Positions 27,586 through 37,878 are shown, counted from the first letter of the stretch. The stretch: 64,000 bases of DNA from Breoghania corrubedonensis (GCF_003053845.1 NZ_QAYG01000006.1:236145-300144); one strand, 5' to 3'. Numbers and translations are program-made. The notes: a model not told the origin generated them from the sequence alone.

Positions 27586-28485
27586 CTATCGATGCGCCGG
27601 ATCGAACGCGGAAATAGCCTTTGCCTGCTGTAGCAACGCCGCGATGACCGGCGTGTAAGGCTCTCGAAAATTCGCAATAATTCCAACGGTATGTGCGACA
27701 TCTGGGGCGTCGATAGGCAGCGATCGGAGCGAGGGCAGGGGGGCAAAGGCTTCCACCAGCTTCGAAGGCATGATGCCAGACCATCTGCCGGAGCGGATAT
27801 GGCTAAAAAGTGCAATGATCGAGTCCGACTCAAGCGTCGGTGCCGCGGTCACGCCCGCGTCTTCGAGGTGCTTGTCGATGATGCGCCGGTTCTGCATGTC
27901 CTGGGTCAAGAGGCACAGTGGAACGCTTGATGCCTCCTTCCATGTGACGCTTTTGCGCTCGGCGAAGGGCCCGCCTTCCATGGTCACGAAATGATAGTGC
28001 TCGCTATAGAGCGGGACCGACGTCATTTTTCCCAAGGGCTCGTTGTCGAGATAGGTGATGCCGACATCGACCTTCAGATCGACCACGAGCGACAGGATCT
28101 CGATGGAGCTGCGCGCAAGAATGGTGAAGCGAATGTCCGGGTGACGTTCGCAGAAGGGGGCGGTGAGGTCCTTCACCATTGTGAGAGCCGTCGGAATGAC
28201 GGCGATACGCACGTCGCCGGTCAGGCCGTGGCGCGCGGCGTGCATTTCCTCCTGCATGGCGCGGGCATCGGAGACAATACGCCTTGCCCAGTCGAGCACC
28301 CGCATGCCCTCAGGCGTCAACCCCTGGAAGCGGGAGCCGCGCCGGACGAGCTTCACGCCAAGAAAATCCTCAAGCTGCTTGATCGCGGCCGACAGCGTCG
28401 GCTGGGTCACGCGACATTCCTCCGCCGCATGGCCGAAGTGCTTCTGCTTGGCGAGGGCGATGAACATCTCCAGCTTGTCGATCAT
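27586..28485 (-). CDS. LysR-type regulator next to the formate dehydrogenase genes
   Basis: A 299-residue LysR-type regulator. The N-terminal winged helix-turn-helix contains HFGHAAEECRVTQPTLSAAIKQ; the effector domain follows. The ATG at 28485 starts MIDKLEMFIALAKQKHF and is preferred over an extension to 28563 lacking family likeness. LysR-type genes adjacent to fdsGBACD (FdsR) regulate formate dehydrogenase in other bacteria; same orientation and proximity suggest the same here. Confidence 0.87.
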   Translation of the reverse strand: MIDKLEMFIALAKQKHFGHAAEECRVTQPTLSAAIKQLEDFLGVKLVRRGSRFQGLTPEGMRVLDWARRIVSDARAMQEEMHAARHGLTGDVRIAVIPTALTMVKDLTAPFCERHPDIRFTILARSSIEILSLVVDLKVDVGITYLDNEPLGKMTSVPLYSEHYHFVTMEGGPFAERKSVTWKEASSVPLCLLTQDMQNRRIIDKHLEDAGVTAAPTLESDSIIALFSHIRSGRWSGIMPSKLVEAFAPLPSLRSLPIDAPDVAHTVGIIANFREPYTPVIAALLQQAKAISAFDPAHR

Positions 28486-28649
28486 GATGTTGAACGCTCC
28501 GGACTGGCCGATCTTCGCGCAGGATCGGGTGGAAAACCCGGCAGATGCGTCTCGCGACGGCACTGAAGGGGCCTAGCTGGAAACCTAGACCAGCAAGTGC
28601 GTTGCCGAAAGGCCGGCGGGCCGGCACGATCCGCACGAGATGTCGCGGG

Positions 28650-29501
28650 TCAGCGCCAGCTGATTGCGCGGGCTGCTTCCGTGGCGAGCGGGGCGAAGCG
28701 CGCGCAGAAGGTTTCCGGGTCCCATTCGGCAAGGGAGCCGGCAACGTGAATGGCGGCTTGCGGGCGGCCATCGGAACCGGAGATGGCGACGCCTATCGCG
28801 ATTTCGCCGGCCTGTATCTGCTCAAGCGCCAGCGCATAGCCGTTCGCGCGCGCCTTGCGCACCTCGGCGCGGATGTCTTGCGGCGCGGTCAGCGTCTTGG
28901 CGGTGTAGGGGCGACAGTCGGAGCGTTCGATTATGTCCTCGACCTCGCCGTCGCTCATGCTGGCCATGATCGCCCGCCCGCCCGAGGTGCAGAAGACCGG
29001 TACGCTGTGACCCACAAGGGTTGCATAGAAAGTCTCGCGCTTCGATTGCAGGCGGGAGGCGTAGACGAGCCGCAGGTCGTCCAGCAGGCTGAGATCGACG
29101 CGCTCGCGTACGTTGCGGCGCAGCTCCAGCAGAACCGGCGAGGCGCGCTCGATCAAGGGGTTGAGGCGCAGGTAATCAAGTGCGTGATCGAGGATGCGGA
29201 TGCCGGGTACATAGCCGCGATCTGTGGGATCGCGTTCGATGTACCCCAATTCGCGCAACGTGAAGACGACGCGCTGCACCGCGCTCTTTCCCAAACCGCA
29301 GGCGACGCCGATTTCCGCCAGCGTCAGCGGCTTGTCTGTCTGGTGGAAGCTGGAGAGGACCTGAATTGCCCTGGCAATCGACTGAACGAACAAGGGGTCG
29401 GAGGAATTGGCCGTGTCGCCCGCGCGCAATCCGCGGTCTGGTTGCACACTATTGGCTCCCACTTCGCCTCCAAAACAGTCACTCGGTCCATTGACCTGCA
29501 T
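28650..29501 (-). CDS. IclR-family transcriptional regulator
   Basis: A 283-residue IclR-type regulator: a winged helix-turn-helix at about 35-100 (LTLAEIGVACGLGKSAVQRVV) and an effector domain with the family stretch GHSVPVFCTSGGRAIMA. It is divergent from the M81 peptidase gene at 29714, and two palindromes lie 18-52 bases upstream of its start. It probably controls the divergent peptidase-transporter operon and itself. Confidence 0.88.
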   Translation of the reverse strand: MQVNGPSDCFGGEVGANSVQPDRGLRAGDTANSSDPLFVQSIARAIQVLSSFHQTDKPLTLAEIGVACGLGKSAVQRVVFTLRELGYIERDPTDRGYVPGIRILDHALDYLRLNPLIERASPVLLELRRNVRERVDLSLLDDLRLVYASRLQSKRETFYATLVGHSVPVFCTSGGRAIMASMSDGEVEDIIERSDCRPYTAKTLTAPQDIRAEVRKARANGYALALEQIQAGEIAIGVAISGSDGRPQAAIHVAGSLAEWDPETFCARFAPLATEAARAISWR

Positions 29502-29518
29502 ACGAAAACACCCTTAAC

Positions 29519-29553
29519 GTATTTATCAATACAGTCGTATCGCTATGCGATAC
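29519..29553. promoter_or_regulatory. Twin palindromes in the IclR/M81 divergent promoter region
   Basis: GTATT-tatc-AATAC (29519-29532) and GTATCGC-tat-GCGATAC (29537-29553) are perfect palindromes sharing GTAT...ATAC ends. Their centres are about 20 bases apart. The region is AT-richer than its surroundings and lies between divergent start codons. IclR-type proteins bind such palindromes near their own promoters. Confidence 0.55.
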
Positions 29554-29713
29554 ATCGCCGCGACACAAGCGCAATCCGAAGGATCACGTATCGATCTGTC
29601 TGTCTTTCCGCGCTCCCGTCCGTTCCCCCCGAACGTGGCATCCGGCAGGCCGGCCATCCGCCATCCGTATGGAGGTCCGCATGCCCTCGTGCCCGTCATG
29701 TTCAGGTAGTCGC

Positions 29714-31240
29714 ATGGCCAAACGCATCGCCATTGCCGGGTTTCTGCATGAAACCAACACGTTCGCGCCTTCTCCGGCGACGCTTGAGGATTTCGTGCAA
29801 GGCGGTGGGCATCTGCCCATGTGCCGCGGGGCCGATATCATCACGCGGGCACGTGGTGTGAATGTGGGAATTGCGGGCGCCATCGAATATGGCGAGAGCA
29901 AGGGGTGGGTGATCGAGCCGCTTTTGTGGGCCGGGGCTATCCCATCCGCTCACGTGGAGGTGGCGGCCTTTGAGGGGATCGCGGGCGAGATGCTCGACCG
30001 GCTCGCGACAGCCGGACCGGTCGACGGTATCTATCTCGATCTGCACGGCGCGATGGTCTGCGAGCATCTGGACGACGGCGAGGGCGCGCTCATCGAGCGG
30101 GTGCGCAAGCTGGTGGGGCCGGACGTTCCGATCACCGTGAGCCTGGATCTGCATGGCAACGTGACGCCGCGCATGATGGAGAACGCCGATGTGCTGGTGG
30201 CGTATCGCACCTATCCACATGTGGACATGGCAGAGACCGGGCGGCGGGCTGCGGAGCAGCTCGACGCGCTGATGGCGCGGGCGCGGTCCTTCGCCAAGGC
30301 TTTTCGGCAGTTGCCCTACCTGATCCCGATCCCGTGGCAATGTACAGGCCTGGAGCCGGCGACGAGGCTTTATGATGCGGTCCGCAACGCGGAGGACGGC
30401 CCGGTCGTCAGCACGTCCTACCTGATGGGGTTTCCGGCGGCAGATTTCGAAGACTGTGCCCAGAGCGTGCTCGCCTATGCGTGGACGCAGGAAGAGGCCG
30501 ACCGCACGGCCGATGCGCTCCGTGACCTTGTTCTGGCAGCGGAGGGGGAATTCGCCGGGCACGCCTATGGACCGGACGAGGGCGTGCGCGAGGCGATGCG
30601 CATTGCGGATGGCGCGAGGCGGCCGGTGGTGATCGCGGATACGCAGGACAATCCCGGTGCCGGCGGCAATTCCGATACCACCGGGATGTTGCGAGCGCTG
30701 GTGCGCAACAAGGCGCAGCGCGCGGCGATCGGCCTGATCGTCGATCCGCAGGCCGCCAGGTTCGCGCACGAGGCGGGCGAGGGGGCGATGGTCAGCCTGG
30801 CGCTCGGTGGCAAGTCCGGCATTCCCGGCGATGAACCGTTCGAGGCGGGGTTCCGGGTGGAGAGCCTGTCGAACGGCCGCGTCCGGGCGAACGGGCCCTA
30901 TTATGGCGGGACGTTTCTGGAACTCGGTCTCTCCGCATGCCTGTCGATCGGCGGTGTGCGGGTGGTCGTCGCCAGCCGCAAGGCCCAGCTGGCCGATCAG
31001 GCGATGTACAGATTCGTCGGCATCGAGCCGCGCGATCAGGCTATTCTGGTGAACAAGAGCTCGGTGCATTTCAGGGCCGATTTCGAGACGATCGCGGAGA
31101 CCATCATGGTCTGCACAGCGCCCGGACCGATGGCACTCGATCCCGCCGATCTGCCGTGGAGCCGTCTGAAGCCCGGAATGCGGATGTCACCGAAAGGACC
31201 GGCTTTCAAAGCAAGTATGATGAAGGGAGAACCTGCCTGA
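29714..31240 (+). CDS. M81 family metallopeptidase (microcystinase/MlrC type)
   Basis: A 508-residue M81 peptidase. Family motifs are FLHETNTFAPS near the N-terminus, YLDLHGAM and SLDLHGNVTP in the middle, and DNPGAGGNSDTTG at about 315-327. MlrC hydrolyses linearised microcystin peptides, but most homologues have unknown substrates. I chose the ATG at 29714; a 15-residue upstream extension looks unlike the family. It begins an apparent operon with a Dpp-type importer and two M20 hydrolases, so it likely acts on an imported peptide or amide. Confidence 0.88.
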   Translation: MAKRIAIAGFLHETNTFAPSPATLEDFVQGGGHLPMCRGADIITRARGVNVGIAGAIEYGESKGWVIEPLLWAGAIPSAHVEVAAFEGIAGEMLDRLATAGPVDGIYLDLHGAMVCEHLDDGEGALIERVRKLVGPDVPITVSLDLHGNVTPRMMENADVLVAYRTYPHVDMAETGRRAAEQLDALMARARSFAKAFRQLPYLIPIPWQCTGLEPATRLYDAVRNAEDGPVVSTSYLMGFPAADFEDCAQSVLAYAWTQEEADRTADALRDLVLAAEGEFAGHAYGPDEGVREAMRIADGARRPVVIADTQDNPGAGGNSDTTGMLRALVRNKAQRAAIGLIVDPQAARFAHEAGEGAMVSLALGGKSGIPGDEPFEAGFRVESLSNGRVRANGPYYGGTFLELGLSACLSIGGVRVVVASRKAQLADQAMYRFVGIEPRDQAILVNKSSVHFRADFETIAETIMVCTAPGPMALDPADLPWSRLKPGMRMSPKGPAFKASMMKGEPA

Positions 31241-31367
31241 AATCGCGAAGAAGCAGGCGTTTGAATGAAGAGAGGGGGACAGGACGTCCACATTTTACCG
31301 GCAGTGACAAGGCTGGTGATAAATAACAACACCGCGAGATTCACCTTTAACCGGATGAGGGAAGACG

Positions 31368-33017
31368 ATGTTGAGTGAGACGGACAGGATCCAGGGGGAT
31401 GCCCCGCGCGCGTCTTCGCGCCACTGGAACAGGACCGCGCGCCATGTGGCCGCCGGTCTGATGGCGGGTGTCATGCTGGCGGGAGCGAGCATGGGGACGG
31501 CCGCGCAGGCCGCGGAAAAGACCATCACGGCGGTGATGCACTCGGGGCTCCGGGTGCTCGACCCGATCATCACCACCGCGCATATCGTGCGCGACCATGG
31601 CTACATGATCTATGACGTTCTCGTCGCGCAGGATCACACCTTCACACCGAAGCCGCAGATGGCCGACTGGACGATCTCCGACGACAAGACCGTCTACACC
31701 TTCACGCTGCGCGACGGGCTGAAGTTCCATGATGGTTCCCCGGTCACGGCGGCCGACGCTGTCGCCTCGCTCAAGCGGTGGGGACAGCGCGATTCCGGCG
31801 GTCAGCTCATCTTCGACGTGACCGACAGCCTTGCGGCCAGGGACGACAAGACCATTGTCTGGACCCTGAAGGAGCCCTATCCGCCGCTCCTCGATACGAT
31901 CTCCAAACAGTCGGCCGTTCCGCCCTTCATCATGCCAGCGAGCGTCGCGGCCACGCCGCCGGACCAGGCGATCACCAACCATATCGGCTCCGGCCCGTTC
32001 AAGTTCGTGGAGAGCGAGTATCAGCCGGGCGTCTCGGTGACCTACGAGAAGTTCGACGGCTACGTGCCGCGTGACGAGCCCGCCGACTGGATGGCCGGCG
32101 GCAAGGTGGTGAACGTGGACAAGGTGACATGGGTGACGATGCCCGACGCCCAGACCACCATCAACGCGCTGCTTTCCGGCGAAGTCGACTACATGGAACA
32201 GGTGCCGGTCGATCTGCTGCCGATCCTGCAGTCGAGCGAGGATGTGACGGTCGAGGTGCGCGATCCGCTCGGCTTTCAGTCCATCGGCCGGATGAACTTC
32301 CTCTATCCGCCGTTCGACAACGTGAAGGTCCGCAAGGCGGCGATGATGGCGCTGAGCCAGCAGGACGTGATGGGAACGCTGGTCGGCAACCCGGACTACT
32401 ACAAGATCTGCGGGTCGATGTTCGGCTGTGGCACGCCTCTCGAAGACGAGACGGGCGCCGACACGCTGATCAATGGTGGCGATATCGACGGCGCCAAGAA
32501 GCTGCTGGCGGAATCCGGTTATGACGGCACGCCTGTCGTGCTGATGCAGCCGACCGACGTGCCGACGATCTCCGCCCAGCCGATCGTCGCGGCGCAGGCG
32601 CTGCGCAATGCCGGCTTCACTGTCGACATGCAGCCGATGGACTGGCAGACGCTGGTCACCCGCCGCGCCAGTCAGGCGAAGCCGTCGGAAGGCGGCTGGA
32701 ACCTGTTCTTCACCAACTGGGCGGTGCCGGAGATCAATTCTCCGCTGATCAGCCCGATGCTGAACGGGCGCGGCAATGATGCGTGGTTCGGCTGGCCGAC
32801 CGACGAGAAGCTGGAGGAACTGCGCAAGGAGTTCATCGCAGCCCAAACGTCGGAAGAACGCAAGGCGGTCGCCCACAAGATCCAGGCGCACGCGATGGAT
32901 GTCGTCAACTACATCCCGCTCGGCCAGTTCCTGTCGCCGCAGGCGCGTTCCAACAAGCTGACCGACATGATCCAGTCGCCGGTGCCGGTGTTCTGGCAGA
33001 TCAAAAAGGCCGACTGA
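31368..33017 (+). CDS. Peptide-type ABC transporter substrate-binding protein (SBP_bac_5 family)
   Basis: A 549-residue periplasmic binding protein. The N-terminus has a long polar stretch, then a signal sequence ending near residue 48 (GTAAQA). FTLRDGLKFHDGSPVTAADAV is the classic DppA/OppA family signature. GAGGGAAG precedes the ATG. Its partners are the permeases and ATPase that follow. Substrate unknown; the M81/M20 context suggests peptides or acylated amino acids. Confidence 0.92.
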   Translation: MLSETDRIQGDAPRASSRHWNRTARHVAAGLMAGVMLAGASMGTAAQAAEKTITAVMHSGLRVLDPIITTAHIVRDHGYMIYDVLVAQDHTFTPKPQMADWTISDDKTVYTFTLRDGLKFHDGSPVTAADAVASLKRWGQRDSGGQLIFDVTDSLAARDDKTIVWTLKEPYPPLLDTISKQSAVPPFIMPASVAATPPDQAITNHIGSGPFKFVESEYQPGVSVTYEKFDGYVPRDEPADWMAGGKVVNVDKVTWVTMPDAQTTINALLSGEVDYMEQVPVDLLPILQSSEDVTVEVRDPLGFQSIGRMNFLYPPFDNVKVRKAAMMALSQQDVMGTLVGNPDYYKICGSMFGCGTPLEDETGADTLINGGDIDGAKKLLAESGYDGTPVVLMQPTDVPTISAQPIVAAQALRNAGFTVDMQPMDWQTLVTRRASQAKPSEGGWNLFFTNWAVPEINSPLISPMLNGRGNDAWFGWPTDEKLEELRKEFIAAQTSEERKAVAHKIQAHAMDVVNYIPLGQFLSPQARSNKLTDMIQSPVPVFWQIKKAD

Positions 33018-33153
33018 GCGGAGGCGTTCCGCCGCATTCCGGACTGCGGTGATATATCGTCAGTTCCCCCGAAGAACGCGCGGCAGGCGCAAGCCGTGCC
33101 TGTCGCCGTGCAAAGCCCTGCTTTCCACTTCGTTGCCGAGGATCCTGCGGCCG

Positions 33154-34095
33154 ATGATTGGCTATATTTTCAGACGAATCCTGGCGGTCGTTCCGGTCAT
33201 GTTGATCGTCGCCGTCTTCGTCTTTCTGCTGCTGAGACTGACACCCGGCGATCCGGCCGCGATCCTCGCGGGTGACGCCGCAACGCCGGCGCAACTTGAA
33301 CGTATCCGCACCTCGCTTGGTCTCAACGAGCCGATCTACGTGCAGTTCACCACCTGGGTGGACCAGCTGATGCACGGCAATCTCGGCATCTCACTCATTT
33401 CCAACACGCCAGTCGCGCAGATGATCGGCCAGCGGATCTGGCCGACGATCAACATCGCGATCCTGACCATAATTCTGTCGGTTGCGATCGCCGTGCCGAT
33501 GGGCGTGGTCGCGGCATGGCGGCATCGCACATGGGTCGACTACGCGGTGATGAGCTTCTCGGTGCTGGGCTTTTCCGTGCCGGTCTTCGTCATCGGCTAC
33601 GTGCTGATCAAGTTCTTCTCGATCGACCTGCGCTGGCTGCCGGTGCAGGGCTACACGCCGCCGTCGCAGGATTTTGGCAAGTTTCTCTCCCGCGCGATCC
33701 TGCCGTGCCTGACGCTCGCCACCATCTACGTTGCGCTGATCGCGCGCATGACCCGGGCGAGCCTGCTGGAAGTGCTGGGTGAAGACTATATCCGCACCGC
33801 TCGCGCCAAGGGGGTGAAGGAGAGGGTCGTGCTCTTCCGCCATGCGCTCTCCAACGCGGCGGTTCCGATCCTCACCATCATCGGCACCGGCTTTGCGCTG
33901 CTCATCGGCGGTGTGGTGGTGACCGAGAGTGTCTTCAATATCCCCGGTGTCGGACGTCTGACCGTCGATGCAATCCTGGCACGCGACTATCCGGTCATCC
34001 AGGGGATCATCCTGCTGATGAGCGGCACCTACGTCTTCATCAATCTGCTGATTGATCTCTCCTACAGCTTCTTCGATCCGAGGATCCGCTACTGA
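33154..34095 (+). CDS. Peptide-type ABC transporter permease, DppB family
   Basis: A 313-residue inner-membrane permease beginning MIGYIFRRILAVVPVML, the usual DppB N-terminus, with LLRLTPGDPA after it. The EAA loop contains RTARAKGVKERVVLFRHALSN. The ATG at 33154 is preferred over 33049, which adds 35 non-family residues. Its last base overlaps the next start. Confidence 0.92.
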   Translation: MIGYIFRRILAVVPVMLIVAVFVFLLLRLTPGDPAAILAGDAATPAQLERIRTSLGLNEPIYVQFTTWVDQLMHGNLGISLISNTPVAQMIGQRIWPTINIAILTIILSVAIAVPMGVVAAWRHRTWVDYAVMSFSVLGFSVPVFVIGYVLIKFFSIDLRWLPVQGYTPPSQDFGKFLSRAILPCLTLATIYVALIARMTRASLLEVLGEDYIRTARAKGVKERVVLFRHALSNAAVPILTIIGTGFALLIGGVVVTESVFNIPGVGRLTVDAILARDYPVIQGIILLMSGTYVFINLLIDLSYSFFDPRIRY

Positions 34096-34979
34096 TGACA
34101 GCCGCTCCTCAACCCGTTTCCGGCATGCAGACCGTTCTTGGCATGCTGTCCATGCCGAAAGGTCTGCGTCTCGGCGTCGGGCCGACGATCGCGGCCATCG
34201 TGCTTGCGATCATCGTCATCGCCTCCATCGCGGCGCCGCTTTACATCCCGCACGATCCGCTCGCCATTGATGCGCTTCACCGGCTCAAGGGGTCGAGCGA
34301 AGCCTATCTCCTGGGAACCGACGCCTACGGCCGGGACGTGTTCTCTCGCGTGATGATGGGCGGGCGCGTGTCGCTCTTCATTGGTGTGGGGGCGGCCATG
34401 GTCAGCGTCGCGCTCGGGCTGTTCATCGGCCTCGTCTCCGGCTTCTTCCGGGCGGCGGATGCCCTCGTCATGCGGATCATGGACAGTCTCATGGCGATCC
34501 CGTCGATCCTGCTGGCGATCGCGCTCGTGGCGCTCAACGGGCCGAGCCTGTGGTCGGTGATCAGCGCGATCACGATTCCCGAAATCCCGCGCGTCGTGAG
34601 GCTCGTGCGCTCGGTTGTGCTGTCCGTGCGCGAGGAGCCTTACGTCGAGGCGGCGATCGCGCTTGGCTCCTCCATGCCGAAGATCCTGTGGCAGCACCTG
34701 ATGCCCAACACGCTGGCGCCGCTGATCGTGCAGGGCACTTACATCTGCGCCTCGGCCATTCTGGTGGAGGCGATCCTGTCGTTTCTGGGGGCGGGCGTCA
34801 GCACCGAGATCCCGACCTGGGGCAACATCATGGCGGAGGGCCGCCTCTACTTTCAGATCAAGCCGATGCTGATCTTCTGGCCCGGGCTGATGCTCTCGCT
34901 GTGCATCCTGTCGATCAATCTTCTGGGCGATACCGCGCGCGACCTTCTCGATCCGCGCCTGAAGAAGCGGGAGGCCTGA
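34095..34979 (+). CDS. Peptide-type ABC transporter permease, DppC family
   Basis: A 294-residue DppC-type permease. LLGTDAYGRDVFSRVMMG is the DppC signature and EAAIALGSSMPKILWQHLMP the EAA loop. Partner of the preceding permease in the same operon; the ATPase gene follows after 3 bases. Confidence 0.93.
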   Translation: MTAAPQPVSGMQTVLGMLSMPKGLRLGVGPTIAAIVLAIIVIASIAAPLYIPHDPLAIDALHRLKGSSEAYLLGTDAYGRDVFSRVMMGGRVSLFIGVGAAMVSVALGLFIGLVSGFFRAADALVMRIMDSLMAIPSILLAIALVALNGPSLWSVISAITIPEIPRVVRLVRSVVLSVREEPYVEAAIALGSSMPKILWQHLMPNTLAPLIVQGTYICASAILVEAILSFLGAGVSTEIPTWGNIMAEGRLYFQIKPMLIFWPGLMLSLCILSINLLGDTARDLLDPRLKKREA

Positions 34980-34982
34980 GCG

Positions 34983-36680
34983 ATGGAGTTCAAGTCCCGC
35001 GATTTTGCCGGCGCGCCGACGCTGCTCTCGATCGAGAACCTGTCGGTCCGGCTCGCCGGAAACAGGGACGCCCGGCCTATTCTCGATGACGTGTCGCTGA
35101 CGATCCGGTCCGGCGAGACCGCCTGCCTTGTTGGCGAGAGCGGGTCGGGCAAGTCGGTGACGTCGCTCGCGACCATGGGGCTGCTGCCCAAGGGCGTGCT
35201 GGAGGTGAGCGGCGGGCGTATCGTCCTTCAGGACAAGAACCTGCTTGATCTGGGGCCGCAGGCCATGCGCGATATGCGCGCGAGCCATCTTTCCATGGTC
35301 TTTCAGGAGCCGATGACGGCGCTCAATCCGGTTATCCGGGTCGGCGCGCAGATCGAGGAAGTGCTGGACGCCCATGTCAGGCTACCCAAGCACGAGAAGA
35401 GGCGCCGTGTGCTCGATATTCTCGATCAGGTCCATCTGCCGGAGGTGGAGCGGATCTATGCCTCCTATCCCCATCAGCTCTCAGGTGGCCAACGCCAGCG
35501 GATCATGATCGCGATGGCGCTGATCCTGGAGCCGCAGCTTCTCATCGCGGACGAGCCGACCACTGCACTCGACGTCACCACCCAGAAACAGATCCTGAGC
35601 CTGATCGCGGAATTGCAGGAAAAGCACGGCACGGCGGTGCTGTTCATCACGCACGACATGGGCGTGGTGGCGGAAATCGCCGACACGGTACATGTGATGA
35701 AGCACGGCCGGATCGTGGAGCAGGCGTCGTCGGGTGATCTCCTGCGGACGCCGAGGGAGGACTATACCCGCTCCCTGTTGCGCGCCGTGCCGAGCCTCGT
35801 GCCTCGACCGCCGCGCGCTGATGCGGGCAGCGAGCCGGTACTTCAGGTCGAGGGGCTGATGAAATACTACGGGCGCGGCGGCTGGTTCGTCAGCCGGGAG
35901 CCGACGAAGGCGGCACGCGACGTCTCTTTCGCCATTTCGCGCGGGCGTACACTCGGCATTGTCGGCGAGAGCGGGTCGGGCAAATCCACCGTCGCGCGCT
36001 GCATCATGCGGCTGATCGATCCGACGGACGGCTCCATCAAGGTGGGCGATACCGAGATCTCCACCCTGTCGCGGCAGAAGTTGAGGCCGCACCGCCGGCA
36101 TATCCAGATCGTTTTCCAGGACCCGTTCCGCTCGCTGAACCCGCGCTGGACCATCGGGCAGAGCCTCATGGAAGGCCCGCTCAATTTCGGTCAGGCACGC
36201 GGTGAAGCGATGGCGCGGGCGCGGGAACTGCTTGCGCTCGTAGGCTTGCCGGAAGATGCGATCGACCGCTATCCGCACCAGTTTTCCGGCGGCCAGCGCC
36301 AGCGCATCGCCATTGCGCGTGCCATCGCGATGGAGCCGGACGTGCTGGTGGCCGATGAAGCCGTTTCCGCGCTCGACGTGTCGGTGCAGGCGCAGGTGCT
36401 CGATCTGCTTGACGAACTGCAGAGAAAACTCGGGATCGCGATCCTGTTCATCACCCACGATCTGCGGGTCGCGGCACAGATCTGCGATGAGGTCGTCGTC
36501 ATGCAGAAGGGGCGGATCGTCGAGCACGATACGGCCGCCAACGTTCTGGGCAACCCGCGTAACGCCTATACCCGCTCGCTCATCGAGGCAGCCCCCGGCC
36601 GTGGCTGGGACTTCGCCAATTTCCGGGCGCTGCCATCCGCTTCAGTTGAGAAGACCGACCTTCAAGTCCCTACGGAGTAA
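34983..36680 (+). CDS. Dipeptide-type ABC transporter ATPase, fused DppD-DppF
   Basis: A 565-residue protein with two complete ABC cassettes. First half: Walker A GESGSGKSV, signature LSGGQRQRIMIAMALI, Walker B LLIADEPTTALD. Second half: GESGSGKST, FSGGQRQRIAIARAIA, LVADEAVSALD. Both nucleotide sites look intact, although Ala-Glu replaces the usual Asp-Glu-Pro in the second Walker B context (ADEAVS). Many Dpp systems use two genes; fused forms such as GsiA/YejF are also known. Confidence 0.93.
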   Translation: MEFKSRDFAGAPTLLSIENLSVRLAGNRDARPILDDVSLTIRSGETACLVGESGSGKSVTSLATMGLLPKGVLEVSGGRIVLQDKNLLDLGPQAMRDMRASHLSMVFQEPMTALNPVIRVGAQIEEVLDAHVRLPKHEKRRRVLDILDQVHLPEVERIYASYPHQLSGGQRQRIMIAMALILEPQLLIADEPTTALDVTTQKQILSLIAELQEKHGTAVLFITHDMGVVAEIADTVHVMKHGRIVEQASSGDLLRTPREDYTRSLLRAVPSLVPRPPRADAGSEPVLQVEGLMKYYGRGGWFVSREPTKAARDVSFAISRGRTLGIVGESGSGKSTVARCIMRLIDPTDGSIKVGDTEISTLSRQKLRPHRRHIQIVFQDPFRSLNPRWTIGQSLMEGPLNFGQARGEAMARARELLALVGLPEDAIDRYPHQFSGGQRQRIAIARAIAMEPDVLVADEAVSALDVSVQAQVLDLLDELQRKLGIAILFITHDLRVAAQICDEVVVMQKGRIVEHDTAANVLGNPRNAYTRSLIEAAPGRGWDFANFRALPSASVEKTDLQVPTE

Positions 36681-36685
36681 CCTTC

Positions 36686-37846
36686 ATGACCGTCCTGCCG
36701 AAGATCACGACCTATGCGGAAGAACTGACCGCGGTCCGCCGCGATATCCACGCCCACCCCGAGATCGGCTTCGAGGAGCAGCGCACATCCGCCATCGTCG
36801 CCGACATGTTGGCATCCTGGGACATCGAGGTTCATCGCGGGATCGGCAAGACCGGCGTCGTCGGCGTGCTTGAGGGAAAGGGCTCGGGCACGCGTACCAT
36901 CGGGCTGCGCGCCGACATGGATGCGCTGCCGATGGACGAGCAGACGAACCTGCCTTACGCCTCGCAGAATCCCGGCCGCTTCCACGGCTGCGGGCACGAT
37001 GCGCACACCACCATGCTGCTGGGCGCGGCGCGCTACCTGAGCGAGACGCGCGATTTCGATGGCCGCGTGGTCTTTATCTTCCAGCCGGCTGAAGAGGGGC
37101 TCGGCGGCGCGCGGGCGATGATCGAGGACGGGCTTTTCAAAAAGTTCCCGTGTGACGAGATCTACGGCATGCACAACGATCCGGGTGCGGAGGAGAATAC
37201 CTTCACCATCAAGCCGGGCGTGGCGATGGCAGGCGCCAGTCTCTTCGAGATCACGATCACCGGTGTCGGCAGCCATGCGGCGCATCCGCATCAGTCGCGC
37301 GATCCGATCGTCGTCGTGACGCAGCTCGTGCAGGCATTGCAGTCGATCGTCAGCCGGAACGTGGACCCGACCGAGGCGGCGGTGCTTTCGGTCACCCAGA
37401 TCCATTCGGGTTCCGCCTACAACGTGGTGCCCGAAAAGGCGATGATCACGGGGACCATCCGTTATTTCTCCAACGACGCGCGCGACACCATGCACGCCCG
37501 GGTGGAAACGATCTGCGCCGGTCTGGCGCAAAGCTTCGAAGTCGATATCGACGCGAAGGTCTGGCAGATGTTCGCGCCTCTCGATAACGACGCGGATCTC
37601 TCGGAAGCCTACCTGAAGGCCGCGCAAGACGTCGTCGGTGAGACGAACGTGCGTTACGAGAGCAAGCTTGTGACGGGGAGCGAGGATTTCGCCGACATGC
37701 TGGCGGTCGTGCCGGGCGCCTATTGCCGGATCGGGCACAAGGGCTCGGTTCCGCTCCACAATCCGGGCTTTGTCGTCGATGACGACATGCTGCCGGTCGG
37801 CGCCTCGATCATGGCCCGCCTCATCGAGACGCGGTTGCCGCTTTAG
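36686..37846 (+). CDS. M20 family amidohydrolase (hippurate hydrolase/HipO-like)
   Basis: A 386-residue M20D hydrolase. The N-terminal DIHAHPEIGFEE, RADMDALPM, the metal-site FHGCGHDAHTTMLLGAARYL and PAEEGLGGA are family hallmarks. Such enzymes remove acyl groups from amino acids or cleave amidic bonds. It follows the ATPase gene by five bases, so product and transporter are probably co-made. Confidence 0.9.
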   Translation: MTVLPKITTYAEELTAVRRDIHAHPEIGFEEQRTSAIVADMLASWDIEVHRGIGKTGVVGVLEGKGSGTRTIGLRADMDALPMDEQTNLPYASQNPGRFHGCGHDAHTTMLLGAARYLSETRDFDGRVVFIFQPAEEGLGGARAMIEDGLFKKFPCDEIYGMHNDPGAEENTFTIKPGVAMAGASLFEITITGVGSHAAHPHQSRDPIVVVTQLVQALQSIVSRNVDPTEAAVLSVTQIHSGSAYNVVPEKAMITGTIRYFSNDARDTMHARVETICAGLAQSFEVDIDAKVWQMFAPLDNDADLSEAYLKAAQDVVGETNVRYESKLVTGSEDFADMLAVVPGAYCRIGHKGSVPLHNPGFVVDDDMLPVGASIMARLIETRLPL

Positions 37847-37878
37847 TTTTTCCAGCATGTTCTGCGAAGGTGATTGCC

